A stretch of 64,000 nucleotides of DNA from Eleusine coracana subsp. coracana (Eukaryota > Streptophyta > Magnoliopsida > Poales > Poaceae). Positions 11,542 through 22,279 of this stretch are shown one piece after another. Every line of letters begins with the position of its first letter. Position 1 is the first letter of the stretch. Location: contig CM064424.1 of assembly GCA_032690845.1 (NCBI GenBank), positions 39,011,511 to 39,075,510 on the forward strand, given 5' to 3'. The notes below the pieces were generated by a model, which saw only the letters and a program-made list of their open reading frames with translations, had not been told where the DNA came from and searched no databases. Position numbers and translations under genes: made by a program.

Positions 11542-12289
11542 TGAGAAACCATGTGGATATGTGCCAAGGTTTGCTATATTTGTGATAAGTAATTGACTTG
11601 AGCGGATTTGGTGTTTGAGTTGAAATACGAGAATCCAGGGATTGCATAGGTTTGCATATTATGGTTATGACTAACCGGAGTTGGTGGAGATATTGGTGGT
11701 ATTGCAGGAGATGGAAAATATGTTTGCTTGTCTCATGATGTGTAGGTCACTGGAGTCGACTTGGCGGTCAACGGCGAGAGGATCGGGCACAAGTAGGGGA
11801 CTTGGGGCCAGACGATCGGAATGCCAGGTGAAGTCAAAGGTGATCCACACCGTACACGTGGAGAGGCAAGAAGCACGGACGGTTTCACGGTTGGCCTCAA
11901 AACCGTGGTGGTGATGAAGACGACGTGTTGACCAAGTCAAGGCGAACGAGATGTCGGTGCAACTGACAAGAGGGCCCGATGTATAGGGACTGGAAGAGAC
12001 TTGCCGGTGGTCAGGATCACGGGACAAGATGACATGCGTCGACATCGAGAAGTCATGCTTTGAGAAGCGTGCAAGGCGGTTTCCTGGTTTGGGCCTTAAA
12101 ACCGATGGCGGTGGTTGGTGGTGCACGTGGCACCATCACGGAGCTTGCTTCGAGATGAAGCAAAGATGTGAAGTGTCCGATGGTATTCGGGCGATGAGGA
12201 AAAAGATGGATGGTTATGCCCCCGGTGGTAGGTGGGTGTGTTATGTAGGTCAAGGATAGAATGGTCATGTGGACAATAGACCCTAGGCC

Positions 12290-12297
12290 TATATAAG
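12290..12297 (+). promoter_or_regulatory. TATA box of Copia-A 5' LTR
   Basis: TATATAAG after 'ccctaggcc', at the same place as in the Copia-B LTR. Confidence 0.6.
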
Positions 12298-12934
12298 GAG
12301 AGGTGTGGCTAGTGGGAGAGGTGCCTCTCTTCCCATTAGCCTTGTGTTAGGACTCTATTCAAAGTGCTAGGAGAGGAATTCATGTTTGAGCGGAGAGTAG
12401 TGGGTGTGTGAGAGACACCTCTTGCTCTTTCAAATAGTGGGAGGAATAGGGTGGCTTCCTAGCCTTGTACCTATGGATCTTGTAAGCACCTTTCTATGCT
12501 ATGAGAAGTATTTTTGTGCTCAAAATTTCCCTCTTCACTTGAATCCCGAAATTCCCTTTTTTCTATTTTCGGAAGCATTTTTGTGGTTATTTTTTATATC
12601 ACTTTTGAACGGGTTTTTGGCCCGGATTTCTTAAGAAACTTGTTGCTATGATGAGCTAGAATAATCCTTTATGGATCCTTGATCGAATCAATAGCTCTAG
12701 CTCCTTCGATTTGAAGTATTTCTCAAGTTTCCCCTTTTTGGTGTTCTTGGCACAAGATCTGAAATTCGTGATGATTTATTGAGCCAATTGAGTTGATCTC
12801 CTAGGATTAGGGTCGTGATATAATGAGGATTCACTAGTCCAAAAATCGCATCATTTGGAGTTCGTTTGATTGAGTTTTGGAGAAGATTTGAGAAGATCCC
12901 GAGAGTTTTTCTGTTCTGTCGGGCGTCAACCGGC

Positions 12935-13085
12935 ACTGTCGATGACCAGGACCGGCACTGCCGATTGGACTAGTCTATGGATTCCAGTGAGACTACATCC
13001 CGCATCGGCATTGCTGATAGGTGGGACTGGCACTACCGATGACGCGCACCAACACTGCCGATGGCAGTGATCGGCACTGCCGATG
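12935..13085 (+). repeat. Array of CGGCACTGCCG near-palindromes in the LTR
   Basis: Units like 'accggcactgccgat' repeat irregularly with decayed copies (gtcgat, attgctgat). Each core has arms CGGCA and TGCCG around one base. The same array is at about 2175-2425 and about 22605-22760. Confidence 0.75.
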
Positions 13086-13321
13086 AGTGTTCAGTTCTGA
13101 ACTGTTGAGCATTGTTTCTTCCCTTTTGTTTCTGTTGTGTTCCTTTGTTGTGGTTGATCACTCCTAGGGCTAGTACACCATGAGTTGGTGTGTGTAGTCT
13201 TGGTGATCAGTTCGGAGGTTGCTTCGGGTTGTTTTTGGCATATAGGCCAAGTTCTCTCCGAGAATTTTGATTGGCTCCTATTCACCCCCCCCCCCTCTGG
13301 TCGCCTTTTTGGTCCTTCAAT

Positions 13322-13333
13322 TGGTATCATAGC
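13322..13333 (+). promoter_or_regulatory. Primer binding site of Copia-A
   Basis: TGGTATCATAGC starts two bases after the LTR. It is complementary to the 3' end of initiator tRNA-Met with one mismatch to the usual TGGTATCAGAGC. Confidence 0.85.
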
Positions 13334-13382
13334 CGGTTTGACCACTAGTTGACCTTCACCGGCTTTGTGATCTAAAGGCGAC

Positions 13383-14492
13383 ATGGAGAAGCGTGCTGTC
13401 AAGCTGTGGATGTTCGATGGAGAGGACTTCCCCTACTGGAAGTCACGGACCAAGACGTATCTGCTGAGTCAAGGATGTGCAATTTGGGAGATGGTTGATC
13501 AGGATTATGCTATACCACAAGACCTGAACACTGCTTCTGTAGGTGAGTTAGTTAGGTATGAGAACAACTCCAAAGGTGTCAATATTCTGCTTTCTGCACT
13601 TGGTAGGAGCGAACATGATAGGGTTGCACACCTTGACACTGCTCATGTTATTTGGGTTAAGCTCTGCACTTACCATGAGGGTACCAACCAGGTCAAGTCT
13701 ATGCGTAAGGATTCTTACAATAGACAGTACCAAACCTTTGCTCAAAAACCAGGCGAGTCACTAGATGACACTTTTTGTAGGTTTGAGGCAATTGTGTGCA
13801 ACTTGCGGGCTTGTGGTACCCTTGTGTACAATGATAATGATAGAGCTAAGCAACTGTTGTACTCACTTGATGAAAATGTTTGGGGGGTTAAAATTGCTGC
13901 TTTAGAAGAAACTGCTGATTTCAACACCTTGAACTATGAGCAACTGTATAGCAAGCTAAAATCTCATGAACTATCTAGGAAATCTCATCCTAATCTTGCT
14001 ATTCCTGCTTCTAGCATGGCTTTGCTTTTTAGCTCTCAGAAGGTTAGTCACAGTGATGCTTCTTATGGAACTAACCCCTCACTTGACAAATCTTCCTTGG
14101 AGTTTGCTTTGTCTTCTCTTGTTGCAGCTTTCGATGAACAGATGGAGTGCATTCCTGATGAGGAGCTGTACTTGCTCACAAGGAAGTTCAGGAAGTTCTA
14201 CAACAACCGGAAGGAGAGAAGAGGAGGTGGTTCAAGAACCAGCTTCGAGTGCGGTGACCCAAGACACTTCATCGCTGATTGTCCTAAGAAAAAGAAGAAG
14301 GCCGGGTACCGTGACAACAACACTGAAGACTTCAGGCAGAAGAAGAACCGCTTCTACAAGAAGGGCAAGAACACCAAGAAGTTTGCCAAGGCCATTGCAC
14401 GCGCCTGCGTTGCCGCCTTGAGCGATGTCGACCTCACATCAAGCGAGGGCCTTACAAGCTCAGAGGAGGAGGTTGAAAAGCCACGAGTCTAG
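13383..14492 (+). pseudogene. Copia-A gag (capsid/nucleocapsid part)
   Basis: A 369-codon open stretch from ATG 13383 to an in-frame TAG at 14490. Residues 1-200 form the Copia gag fold (UBN2 type) with 'LWMFDGEDFPYWKSRTKTYL' at the start. A zinc-knuckle remnant lies at residues 287-301, 'SFECGDPRHFIADC'; its first expected Cys is Ser287 (AGC), so the CX2CX4HX4C motif is incomplete. A Lys/Arg-rich tail follows. In normal SIRE-type elements gag continues without a stop into the coiled-coil part, and the same frame here does go on at 14493. Gag packages element RNA in cytoplasmic particles. Confidence 0.85.
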
Positions 14493-15578
14493 AGGAAGGA
14501 TGACTTCACCGGGCTTTGCTTCATGGCAAAGAACGACCATGACACCGACTCTGGATCCGACTCCGACACAAGCGAGGTACCTCCCACTCTCGATGAGCTC
14601 TCTTCTGAACTTGATCATTTACGCGATGTTTTGCTCATACAAGATGATAAGCTTCGCAGTGCTGTTCGTGAGAGTAGAGAGCTTAAGTCTAAGTTGGAGA
14701 GTGCTGATTTTGAAATTGCTTTGCTTAGGTCCAAGCTTGCTCGTGAGGACATTGTTGTTGAGTGTGAGTCTTGTCAAGTTGTGATGAGTGATCTTGCACA
14801 GAGGGAGAGTGTGCATGCTCAAGTTGCCAGTCAGCTTGATAGTGCCCTCAAGGAGCTTGATGAGTTCAAAGCTAGACCAACTCTTTTGGGTGCATGTCAG
14901 AAGTGCCCCAAGCTCACAGATGAGTTGGAAGATCAGTCCCTCAAAGTCAAAGAGCTTGAGTCCAAGTTGCTTCATGAGACTCGCTCTAAGGTCCTTCCAC
15001 CACCCTGTGAGGTGTGTGTCTCTCTTAAGGACAAGCTTGTAATCACTAGGGAGGAAAACAAAGCCCTAGTTCAAGAAAATGATTATCTTGTGTCTAGGCT
15101 CCAGAGAACCCTAGTGAGTGAAGAGAAGATTGAGAGTTATTTGGCAAGAGTGAAGGAGTGTGCTTCTAGATCAACCTATAACTTGGGTTTGGGATTTGAG
15201 AGGTGTGACAAGGAGAGTGAGAATGTGGGTAAGTTTGTACCTAGCTCCAGCTACAAGAATGAGGAAAACACCATCAAACCCACTGACACATACTATCCAC
15301 CCAATCAAAAACCCTCCTTCAACCCAAAGCAAATAGAGAAGCCAAAACCCAAACCTGCAATGCAAACTAAGCCTAATCCTAAGGGTGTCTACATTTGCAT
15401 GTTTTGTGGTCGCAAGGGCCACTTGGATGAATTCTATTATAGGCGTAAGAGGATTGAGAGGAAGCAAGCTGAGTTGACTAGGGATGCGTTTTATGATGAT
15501 TTTGTTGACTTTCAGCCTCACTCTTTTTCTCGTGCCTATCATGGACAGGGTCATTCCTCATATGGCTTTGATTCATGA
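14493..15578 (+). pseudogene. Copia-A gag C-terminal coiled coil and second zinc knuckle
   Basis: Same frame as gag. An internal Met (14523) is followed by an acidic linker, then by heptad-rich sequence (DELSSELDHLRDVLLIQDDK and similar) over about 200 residues, consistent with a coiled coil. Near 15390-15440 a second knuckle, 'CMFCGRKGHLDEFYY', has Tyr where the last Cys is expected, so it too is broken. A TGA at 15576-15578 ends this stretch, but the frame continues open afterwards. Long coiled coils between two knuckles are seen in SIRE-lineage gag proteins; the role in particle assembly is inferred. Confidence 0.75.
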
Positions 15579-16856
15579 AACAGAGGCTTTGCACAGCAGC
15601 GCTTTGGCGCCCCACATTTTCCCCATCGTGGTGAGCGTCACTCGCGTGGATTTGGCTTTCACACAGATGATTTCTATCCTCACAACTCAAGGTTTGAGTC
15701 GAGACGCTTTGACAGGCCACGTTTTCCCCATCGTGGTTCTCGTCCCATGCGTTCGAATGATAAAGTGCAAAGAACTGTGATGACTACAATCGGTCGTATG
15801 GTTAAGTGCTGGATTCCCAAATGCTTTTTGACTAACCCCAGCACTGAGCCATTGAATTTCACTTCTTGTTCTTTGTAGGCAGCAGGTGGAGGCTTGGAGA
15901 ACAAGTGGTTGATGGATTCTGGGTCTTCGCGCCACATGACCGGAAATGCAAAGTGGTTCTCCAGCGTCACTCCCTTGAAGCGACGGGAGTATGTGACCTT
16001 TGGAGATGACAAGAGAGGAAGAGTGAAGGGAAGGGGCGCGGTAAAGGTAAATGAGAACTTCACTCTCAATGATGTTGGTTTGGTTGAGTTTCTCAAGTAC
16101 AATCTCCTCTCTGTCTCTCAGCTTCTTGATGTTGGTTTGGAAGTGCGCTTTATGTCAAATGCTTCTTGTGTTCTTGATTCGAGTGGTTTCTTGGTTTGTG
16201 GGATTTCTTGCATTGGCAGAGTTTTTCAAGCTGATTTTGCTTGTTCTCCTGGTTCTCACAAGTGCTTGTTTTCTCAATCTTCTTCTAAGCTCTGGAAATG
16301 GCATAGGAGACTGGGTCACATGAGCTTTGACTTGTTATGTTGCTTGAGAGGCCTAGGTTTGATCCGAGGATTGCCTAAGCTCAAATTTGATAAGGATTTG
16401 GTTTGTGCTCCTTGTCGTCATGGGAAAATGATTGCCGCTTCTCATCCACCAATCAATTTGGTGATGACTGAACGCCCTGGAGAGTTGCTTCATATGGACA
16501 CTGTTGGTCCTTCTCGGGTTCGTTCGGCGGGTGGGAAGTGGTATGTTCTTGTGATTGTTGACGACTATTCTCGCTACTCTTGGGTCTACTTTCTTGAGAG
16601 CAAGGATGAAGTGTTTCATCACTTTCGGAGCTTAGCTTTGAGGTTGTTCAAGGAACTCCCTGGTGCATTATGAACGATTCGCAGTGATAATGGCACCAAG
16701 TTCAAGAACTCCTCCTTTGATGCTTTCTATCTTGAGCATCAGTTTTCAGCACCTCGGGTTCCCCAGCAGAACGGTATGGTTGAAAGAAAGAACAGAACCT
16801 TAGTGGAGATGGCCCGAACGATGCTCGATGAGCATAGGACTCTGAGGCGGTTCTAG
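15579..16856 (+). pseudogene. Copia-A protease and integrase (N-terminal and catalytic start)
   Basis: The same frame runs on with stops at 15876-15878 (TAG), 16671-16673 (TGA) and 16854-16856 (TAG). Protease: 'KWLMDSGSSRHMTG' with the catalytic Asp in DSG. Pre-integrase zinc domain: 'WHRRLGH' followed by 'CAPC' (HHCC). Integrase core: Asp in 'LLHMDTVGP', Asp in 'SDNGTK' and the Glu region 'QQNGMVERKNRTLVEMA', so the DDE triad is visible. The order PR-IN-RT is diagnostic of Copia. The stops prevent a full polyprotein. Confidence 0.85.
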
Positions 16857-19039
16857 GCTGAGGCCATTAGCACTGCTTGCTATGTTTTCAATCAGATTTT
16901 CTTGCGCTCAATTCTTAATGTGACTTCTTATGAGCTGCGTTTTGGGGGAAAGCCCTCGGTTTCTCATTTGCGTGCCTTTGGTTGCAAATGCTTTATTCTA
17001 AAGCGTGGCAATCTTGATAAGTTTGAGTCAAGGTCTTCTGATGGAATCTTTCTTAGTTACTCTCTTGATGGTCATTCCTATATAGTTTTGAATTTGGAGA
17101 CTAACACCATCGTAGAATCCTGTGATGTAACCTTTGATGAAACAAACTCTTGTGCAAGGAATGTGATTGAGTCTGTAGGTGACAAGGAGATGAAGGAGAG
17201 CATCTTTGTAGAAGAGGACCTACAGGGTTTTGATGATGATGATGATAATTCACTTTATCTCTCATCTGAGCTTGTTCCTGCTGCTACCACTACTCCAGCA
17301 GAGGGTCCAGAAGCTTCTACATCGACTTCATCAGCTATCGAGCAAGCTCCAGCTGTGGTTAAGGGGAAGGTACACTCTGAGAGAGAGGCTCCTCACCACA
17401 TTCAGCGTCGACATCCACCTCAACAGATGATCGGTAATCTCAATGAGAGGACAACAAGGTCAAGGTCTACACATCTAGCTTGCTTTACCAATTATCTCTT
17501 TGTTGCAACCTTTGAACCCCGAGATGTTGGACACGCACTATCTGATGAACATTGGGTTAATGCCATGCATGAGGAGTTGGAAAACTTTGAGAGAAACAAA
17601 GTCTGGACCCTTGTAGAGCCTCCCAAAAATGTCAATGTCATAGGAACCAAGTGGGTGTTCAAAAACAAACATGGGGAGGATGGTGAGGTTGTGAGAAACA
17701 AGGCTAGGCTAGTTGCTCAAGGTTTTAGCCAAGTGGAGGGCTTAGATTATGGTGAAACCTTTGCTCCTATTGCTCGCATAGAAGCCATTAGGATCTTGCT
17801 TGCATTTGCTGCCTCCAAGGGCATTAGACTCTATCAAATGGATGTCAAGAGTGCTTTCCTAAATGGTTTCATAGAGGATGAAGTGTATGTGAGGCAACCC
17901 CCTAGCTTTGAGCACCACAAATACCCAAACCGTGTCTACAAGCTTCAGAAGGCTTTGTATGGGCTAAAGCAAGCACCCAGGACATGGTATGCTAGGCTGA
18001 AAACCTTCTTGCTAGAGCGTGGATATGTCATGGGGTGTGTTGATAAAACCTTGTTCACTCTCAAGCATGGAAATGACTCTCTAATGGTTTAGATTTATGT
18101 GGATGATATCATCTTTGGTGGTTCCTCTCATGCTCTTGTGTCCAGGTTTCAGAAAGCTATGGAAAGTGAATTTCAGATGTCGATGATGGGAGAGCTCACC
18201 TTCTTTCTTGGGCTTCAAATCAAGCAGTGCAAGCAAGGCACTTTCATACATCAAGCCAAGTACACGAAGGATCTCCTGAAGAAGTTTGACATGGTCAATG
18301 TGAAGCCGTTGTCTACACCAATGTCCACTACAACGGCTCTTGACCCTAATGAAGACTGTGAAGCAGTGGACCAAAGTGAGTACAGGAGCATGATTGGCTC
18401 CCTCTTGTACCTGACAGCGATAAGACCCAACATACACTTTGCGGTGTGTCTTTGTGCTCGCTTTCAAGCTTCCCCAAGGGTGACTCATTGCAAGGCTGTC
18501 AAGCGCATCTTCAGGTATCTCAAATACACCCTTGAGTTTGGTCTTTGGTACTCTGGATCTTCATCTCTTAATCTCATTGGGTATTCGGATGCGGACTTTG
18601 CTGGGTGTCAAATTGATAGGAAGAGCACTTCTGGTACTTGTCATTTCTTGGGTACTTCTTTGATCTGTTGGTCTTCTCATAAGCAGTCGAGTGTTGCCCA
18701 ATCCACCACAGAGGCTGAGTATGTAGCTGCTGCTCACAAATCCTATGGGTTGTATCTACCATGAGAGACTATGGGTTAACTTTTAAGGGTGTTCCACTCA
18801 TGTGTGATAACTCTAGTGCCATATGCTTAGCCAAAAACCCAGTCCAACATGGTAAGGTTAAACACATCAATGTTCGATTCCACTTCCTGAGAGACAATGT
18901 TGAGAAGGGGGATGTTGAGCTCAAATAAATTGATACCAAAAACCAACTAGCTGATATCCTCACCAAGCCCCTAGATGCTTCGAGACATGCTTTTCTTCGG
19001 GGGGAACTTGGTGTTTGTCATCCCTATGGCATCATTTGA
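16857..19039 (+). pseudogene. Copia-A reverse transcriptase and RNase H
   Basis: Integrase C-terminus ('LRFGGKPSVSHLRAFGCKCF'), a low-complexity acidic and Ser/Thr-rich linker (17180-17420), then RT from about 17560: 'GTKWVFKNKHGEDGEVVRNK', 'LYQMDVKSAFLNGFI' and 'QAPRTWYARL', with the YVDD catalytic box just after an in-frame TAG at 18090-18092. RNase H follows ('GYSDADFAGC', 'STTEAEYVAAA', 'MCDNSSAICLAKNP'). A frameshift lies near 18750, one more in-frame stop (TAA) near 18926, and the frame ends with TGA at 19037. RT copies element RNA to cDNA in the particle. The domain set is complete but broken. Confidence 0.88.
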
Positions 19040-20371
19040 GGGGGAGTTGGTTTTCTCTTGTATATGTATCTTACCATTTTCGTATTGCATCTCATATGTA
19101 ATATATGCATTGGTAGATGAACTTTGATTCTTATGCTTTCTTGCATTTCTCTTTGCTATGATTGAGCTTGAGCTAACTTGTGTGGATGTGATGGTAATCT
19201 CTCATGCTTAGATTTTCTAGATGGCTTGTTATAAACTCATGTGAGCAACTTGCTAATCTTAAAGGTAAACTAAGCTTCTTGTGAACCTTATGATCTAATC
19301 TTGCTAAAACTTGCTCACCATGTGTATAATTGTTTTTATTCTTGTTGAAGCTTGCATTAAGGCTAGTCTAGAGGATGTCTTGGCTTTGGCACCTTGTGTT
19401 TGCGAAATGGAAGGCTTTGCAAATGTTTAGCTCATGATGTAACATTGTGGGAACATGTGTTCCTTTTGCCGCAAAGGCATGCTCTTTTGTCTTGTGCATA
19501 ATCCTGAAAAATCTGCTAAGTGCTTTGATCAAGAATTACTCAATAATGCTAAATACAAACATTCTGATTTGAAGCCTCGGGGTGTTTGCCATACCCAGTC
19601 GTGCGACCCTCCGCATGGATAAGAGAACACATGAGAATAAACTACAATCACTTGATCAACTGAGTCTCTATTTCATATGTGAGCGTTTATAGAGCTCATT
19701 TTCTACGAGTGCTTGTTGCCCTTGTTGAGATTGAAACTGGCTAGATTCTTATGATTCACTTGGTGCTTGTTTTGCCTTGGATGAGAGTACTTACACATGT
19801 GGTGGCAGATTTTCTCATCATAAGCAAAATTTGATTCTATCTAAGCTAGTCAATCTTTCTGCTTAGCCTGTATAGCTCATGGTGTTTATGCCTTGCTATC
19901 TATTTTTGATCTTTACATGATTGGGAGGTATTGCCTTTACACTTCATAGCACTATGGTTATAGTTAGCAAAGTTAAATGCTTGTTTGCATAATTGTTGAA
20001 GATCCTTAGGTTTGCATTTTCATGCATTGTATGTTTGCTTGTTCTTTTGCCTCTTTGATGAGTTCATTGCCAAAGGGGGAGAAACTTTTGGGGTCATGCA
20101 TAAATAATGTTAAGAAACTCATATGATCCGTTTTGCACTACATGAGATCTACCACAACTTGAGGGGGAGCATATCATGATCTTGAGCGGTTTCTTGCGCT
20201 TTTCACATTCTTTGCGTCTCAAGTCGCTTTCTTTGCCAACTCTTGGTTTTATGATCCCTACTTGCTAGATGGCTTGTTTTCGCCTTTTCTTTGGGTTTGG
20301 CCATTTGGATGTGCTTATTCGGCTTCGCATTTCAATCTCTAATCCTTATGCATTTGGTGTTGTCAATGTAC
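19040..20371 (+). other. Copia-A 3' non-coding spacer
   Basis: About 1.3 kb between pol and the polypurine tract with no credible reading frame. It is T-rich with repeated 'ttgcttgttcttttgcctc'-like phrases and is homologous to 1-840 of Copia-B. Some SIRE-lineage elements carry an extra env-like gene at this place; none is seen here. Confidence 0.7.
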
Positions 20372-20387
20372 TCATCAAGGGGGAGAT
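20372..20387 (+). promoter_or_regulatory. Polypurine tract of Copia-A
   Basis: 'catcaagggggagat' runs directly into the 3' LTR start TGAGAAACC, identical to 841-855 of Copia-B. Confidence 0.85.
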
Positions 20388-20841
20388 TGAGAAACCAGGT
20401 GGATATGTGCCATGGTTTGATATATTTGTGATGAGTTGAAATGCGGGAATCCAGGGATTGCATGGGTTTGCATATCATGGTTATGACTAATCGGAGTTGG
20501 TGGAGATATTGGTGGTATTGCAGGAGATGGGAAATGTGTTTGCTTGTCTCATGATGTGTAGGTCACTGGAGTCGACTTGGCGGTCAACAGCGAGAGGATC
20601 GAGCACAAGTAGGGGATTTGGGGCCAGACGATCGGGATGTCGGGTGAAGTCAAGGGTGATCCACACTGTACACGTGGAGAGACAAGAAGCACGGACGGTT
20701 TCGCGGTTGAGCCTCAAAACCGTGGTGGTGATGAAGACGGCGTGTTGACCAAGTCAAGGTGAACGGGATGCTGGTGCAAGTGACAAGGGGGCTCGGTGTA
20801 TAGGGACTGGGGAGACTTGCCGATCGTCAGGATCACGGGAC
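20388..20841 (+). repeat. 3' LTR of Copia-A, first head fragment
   Basis: Starts like the 5' LTR, lacks about 33 bp near 20430, and stops after 'gatcacggga', equivalent to about 12013 in the 5' LTR. There it joins the copied host promoter. Confidence 0.85.
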
Positions 20842-21709
20842 TAAACTAACGCCAAGTGTTGCTCGTCACCTTATTTGTGTCTCAAATACAAAAGATCAAA
20901 AGAGAATAGAAATGGAAATCAAGGGCTCATTTCTACTGTTATATGTACATCTAATTCTTTATGCATGGACATGCTTAGCATAGTGTAAGGTTACGGGTCT
21001 AGATGGCACAAGTTGGGAGCACAGAAGTGATTTATTCACAATGCGCTAATCATAAAATTTGCTGACAAAATCTAAGAATATTTAACGAATCGAACTTCAA
21101 ACTGAAACGCCTTTCCCTACAGGGAAAATCTTCTACAGGTTGTTGACAGGGATTAGAGTTCCAGAATGGTGGTCGTGCTAACTATATAAAATAATTCTAC
21201 AACATGAAGCGTGGGAGAAGTTGAATACTTCAACGAGCAAGTTGCATTTGCATTGGTAGCATGTGCAAGGCGGACTGTAATGGCATCCATGCATGCATTC
21301 ACAAACACATGCTCCGGTTCCACGCAGAATGTCACCCGTCACAGCTCCCTCATGAGAATATTATTACAATAATATAGTGCCATGTGCCAACGATCGTCAT
21401 TGCCCAGCCTATAAAAAGGGACCTCCTGGAGAAGAGAAAAAAAAACTAGACCTGTCGGGGTAAGACCGCCCCAACAGTATTGCATTAAGAAGAGAGGACC
21501 TTCTCACGTAGGTCTAGAAAATTCCCGAACCCCTCTCCCCCCCTGACATGGTGACCCCTTTTTTGGCCTGTGTGAGAGCTTCATAGTGCACCGGCCTTTA
21601 AATCGGGAGTAAAGCCCGCACCGATTTGCTCCAGGCAGGGTCTTACACATACTTTGGCTTAGGGGAAAGACGAGGGAATTTTTTAACCTAGTCCAGAAAA
21701 TTCGCTTCT
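20842..21709 (+). repeat. Copy of the 5' flank (host promoter plus SINE 3' part) inside the 3' LTR
   Basis: 868 bp closely matching 10673-11541, including the TATA box (now at 21410-21418), the SINE target-site sequence and the SINE up to GCTTC. It is followed at 21710 by a fresh LTR start, exactly as at 11542. The copy therefore derives from the genomic 5' junction of this very insertion. The SINE A-run is shorter than in the original. Confidence 0.88.
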
Positions 21710-22191
21710 GAGAAACCATGTGGATATGTTCCATGGTTTGTTATATTTGTGATAAGTAATTGACTTGAGCGGATTTGGTGTTTGAGTTGAAATGCGGGAA
21801 TCTAGGGATTGCATGGGCTTGCATAACATCGTTATGACTAACCGGAGTTGGTTGAGATATTGGTGGTATTGTAGGAGATGGAAAATGTGTTTGCTTGTCT
21901 CATGATGTATAGGTCACTGGAGTCGACTTGGCAATCAACGGCGAGAGGATCGGGCACAAGTAGGGGACTTAGGGCCAGACGATCGGGATGCCAGGTGAAG
22001 TCAAGGGTGATCCATACCGTACACGTGGAGAGGCAACAAGCACGGACGGTTTCGCGGTTGAGCCTCAAAACCGTGGTGGTGATGAAGACGGCGTGTTGAC
22101 CAAGTCAAGGTGAACGGGATGCTGGTGCAAGTGACAAGGGGGCTCGGTGTATAGGGACTGGGGAGACTTGCCGATCGTCAGGATCACGGGA
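21710..22191 (+). repeat. 3' LTR of Copia-A, second head fragment
   Basis: LTR head again from TGAGAAACC to 'gatcacggga'. It shares private changes with the first head fragment ('ggctcggtgtatagggactg'), showing that the two are tandem copies of each other rather than independent copies of the 5' LTR. Confidence 0.85.
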
Positions 22192-22279
22192 CTAAACTAA
22201 CACCAAGTGTTGCTCGTCACCTTATTTGTGTCTCAAATACAAAAGATCAAAAGAGAATAGAAATAGAAATCAAGGGCTC
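22192..22279 (+). repeat. Partial third copy of host promoter start
   Basis: 88 bp matching 10673-10760 and 20842-20929, joined to the LTR by the same junction as at 20841/20842 and ending at 'aagggctc'. Confidence 0.85.

Larger units (their letters stand above)
11542..13319 (+). repeat. 5' LTR of Copia-A
   Basis: 1778 bp, TG...CA, with a TATA box at 12290-12297, a near-palindromic repeat array at about 12935-13085, and a C-run before the end. It is the intact reference against which the broken 3' LTR can be read. It differs from the Copia-B LTR by small indels, for example about 65 extra bases near 12475. Confidence 0.95.

Noticed and set aside
13322..13333. Start of a host transcript unit before the 369-codon frame
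   Set aside because: The motif is the tRNA-iMet primer site, and the frame is Copia gag.
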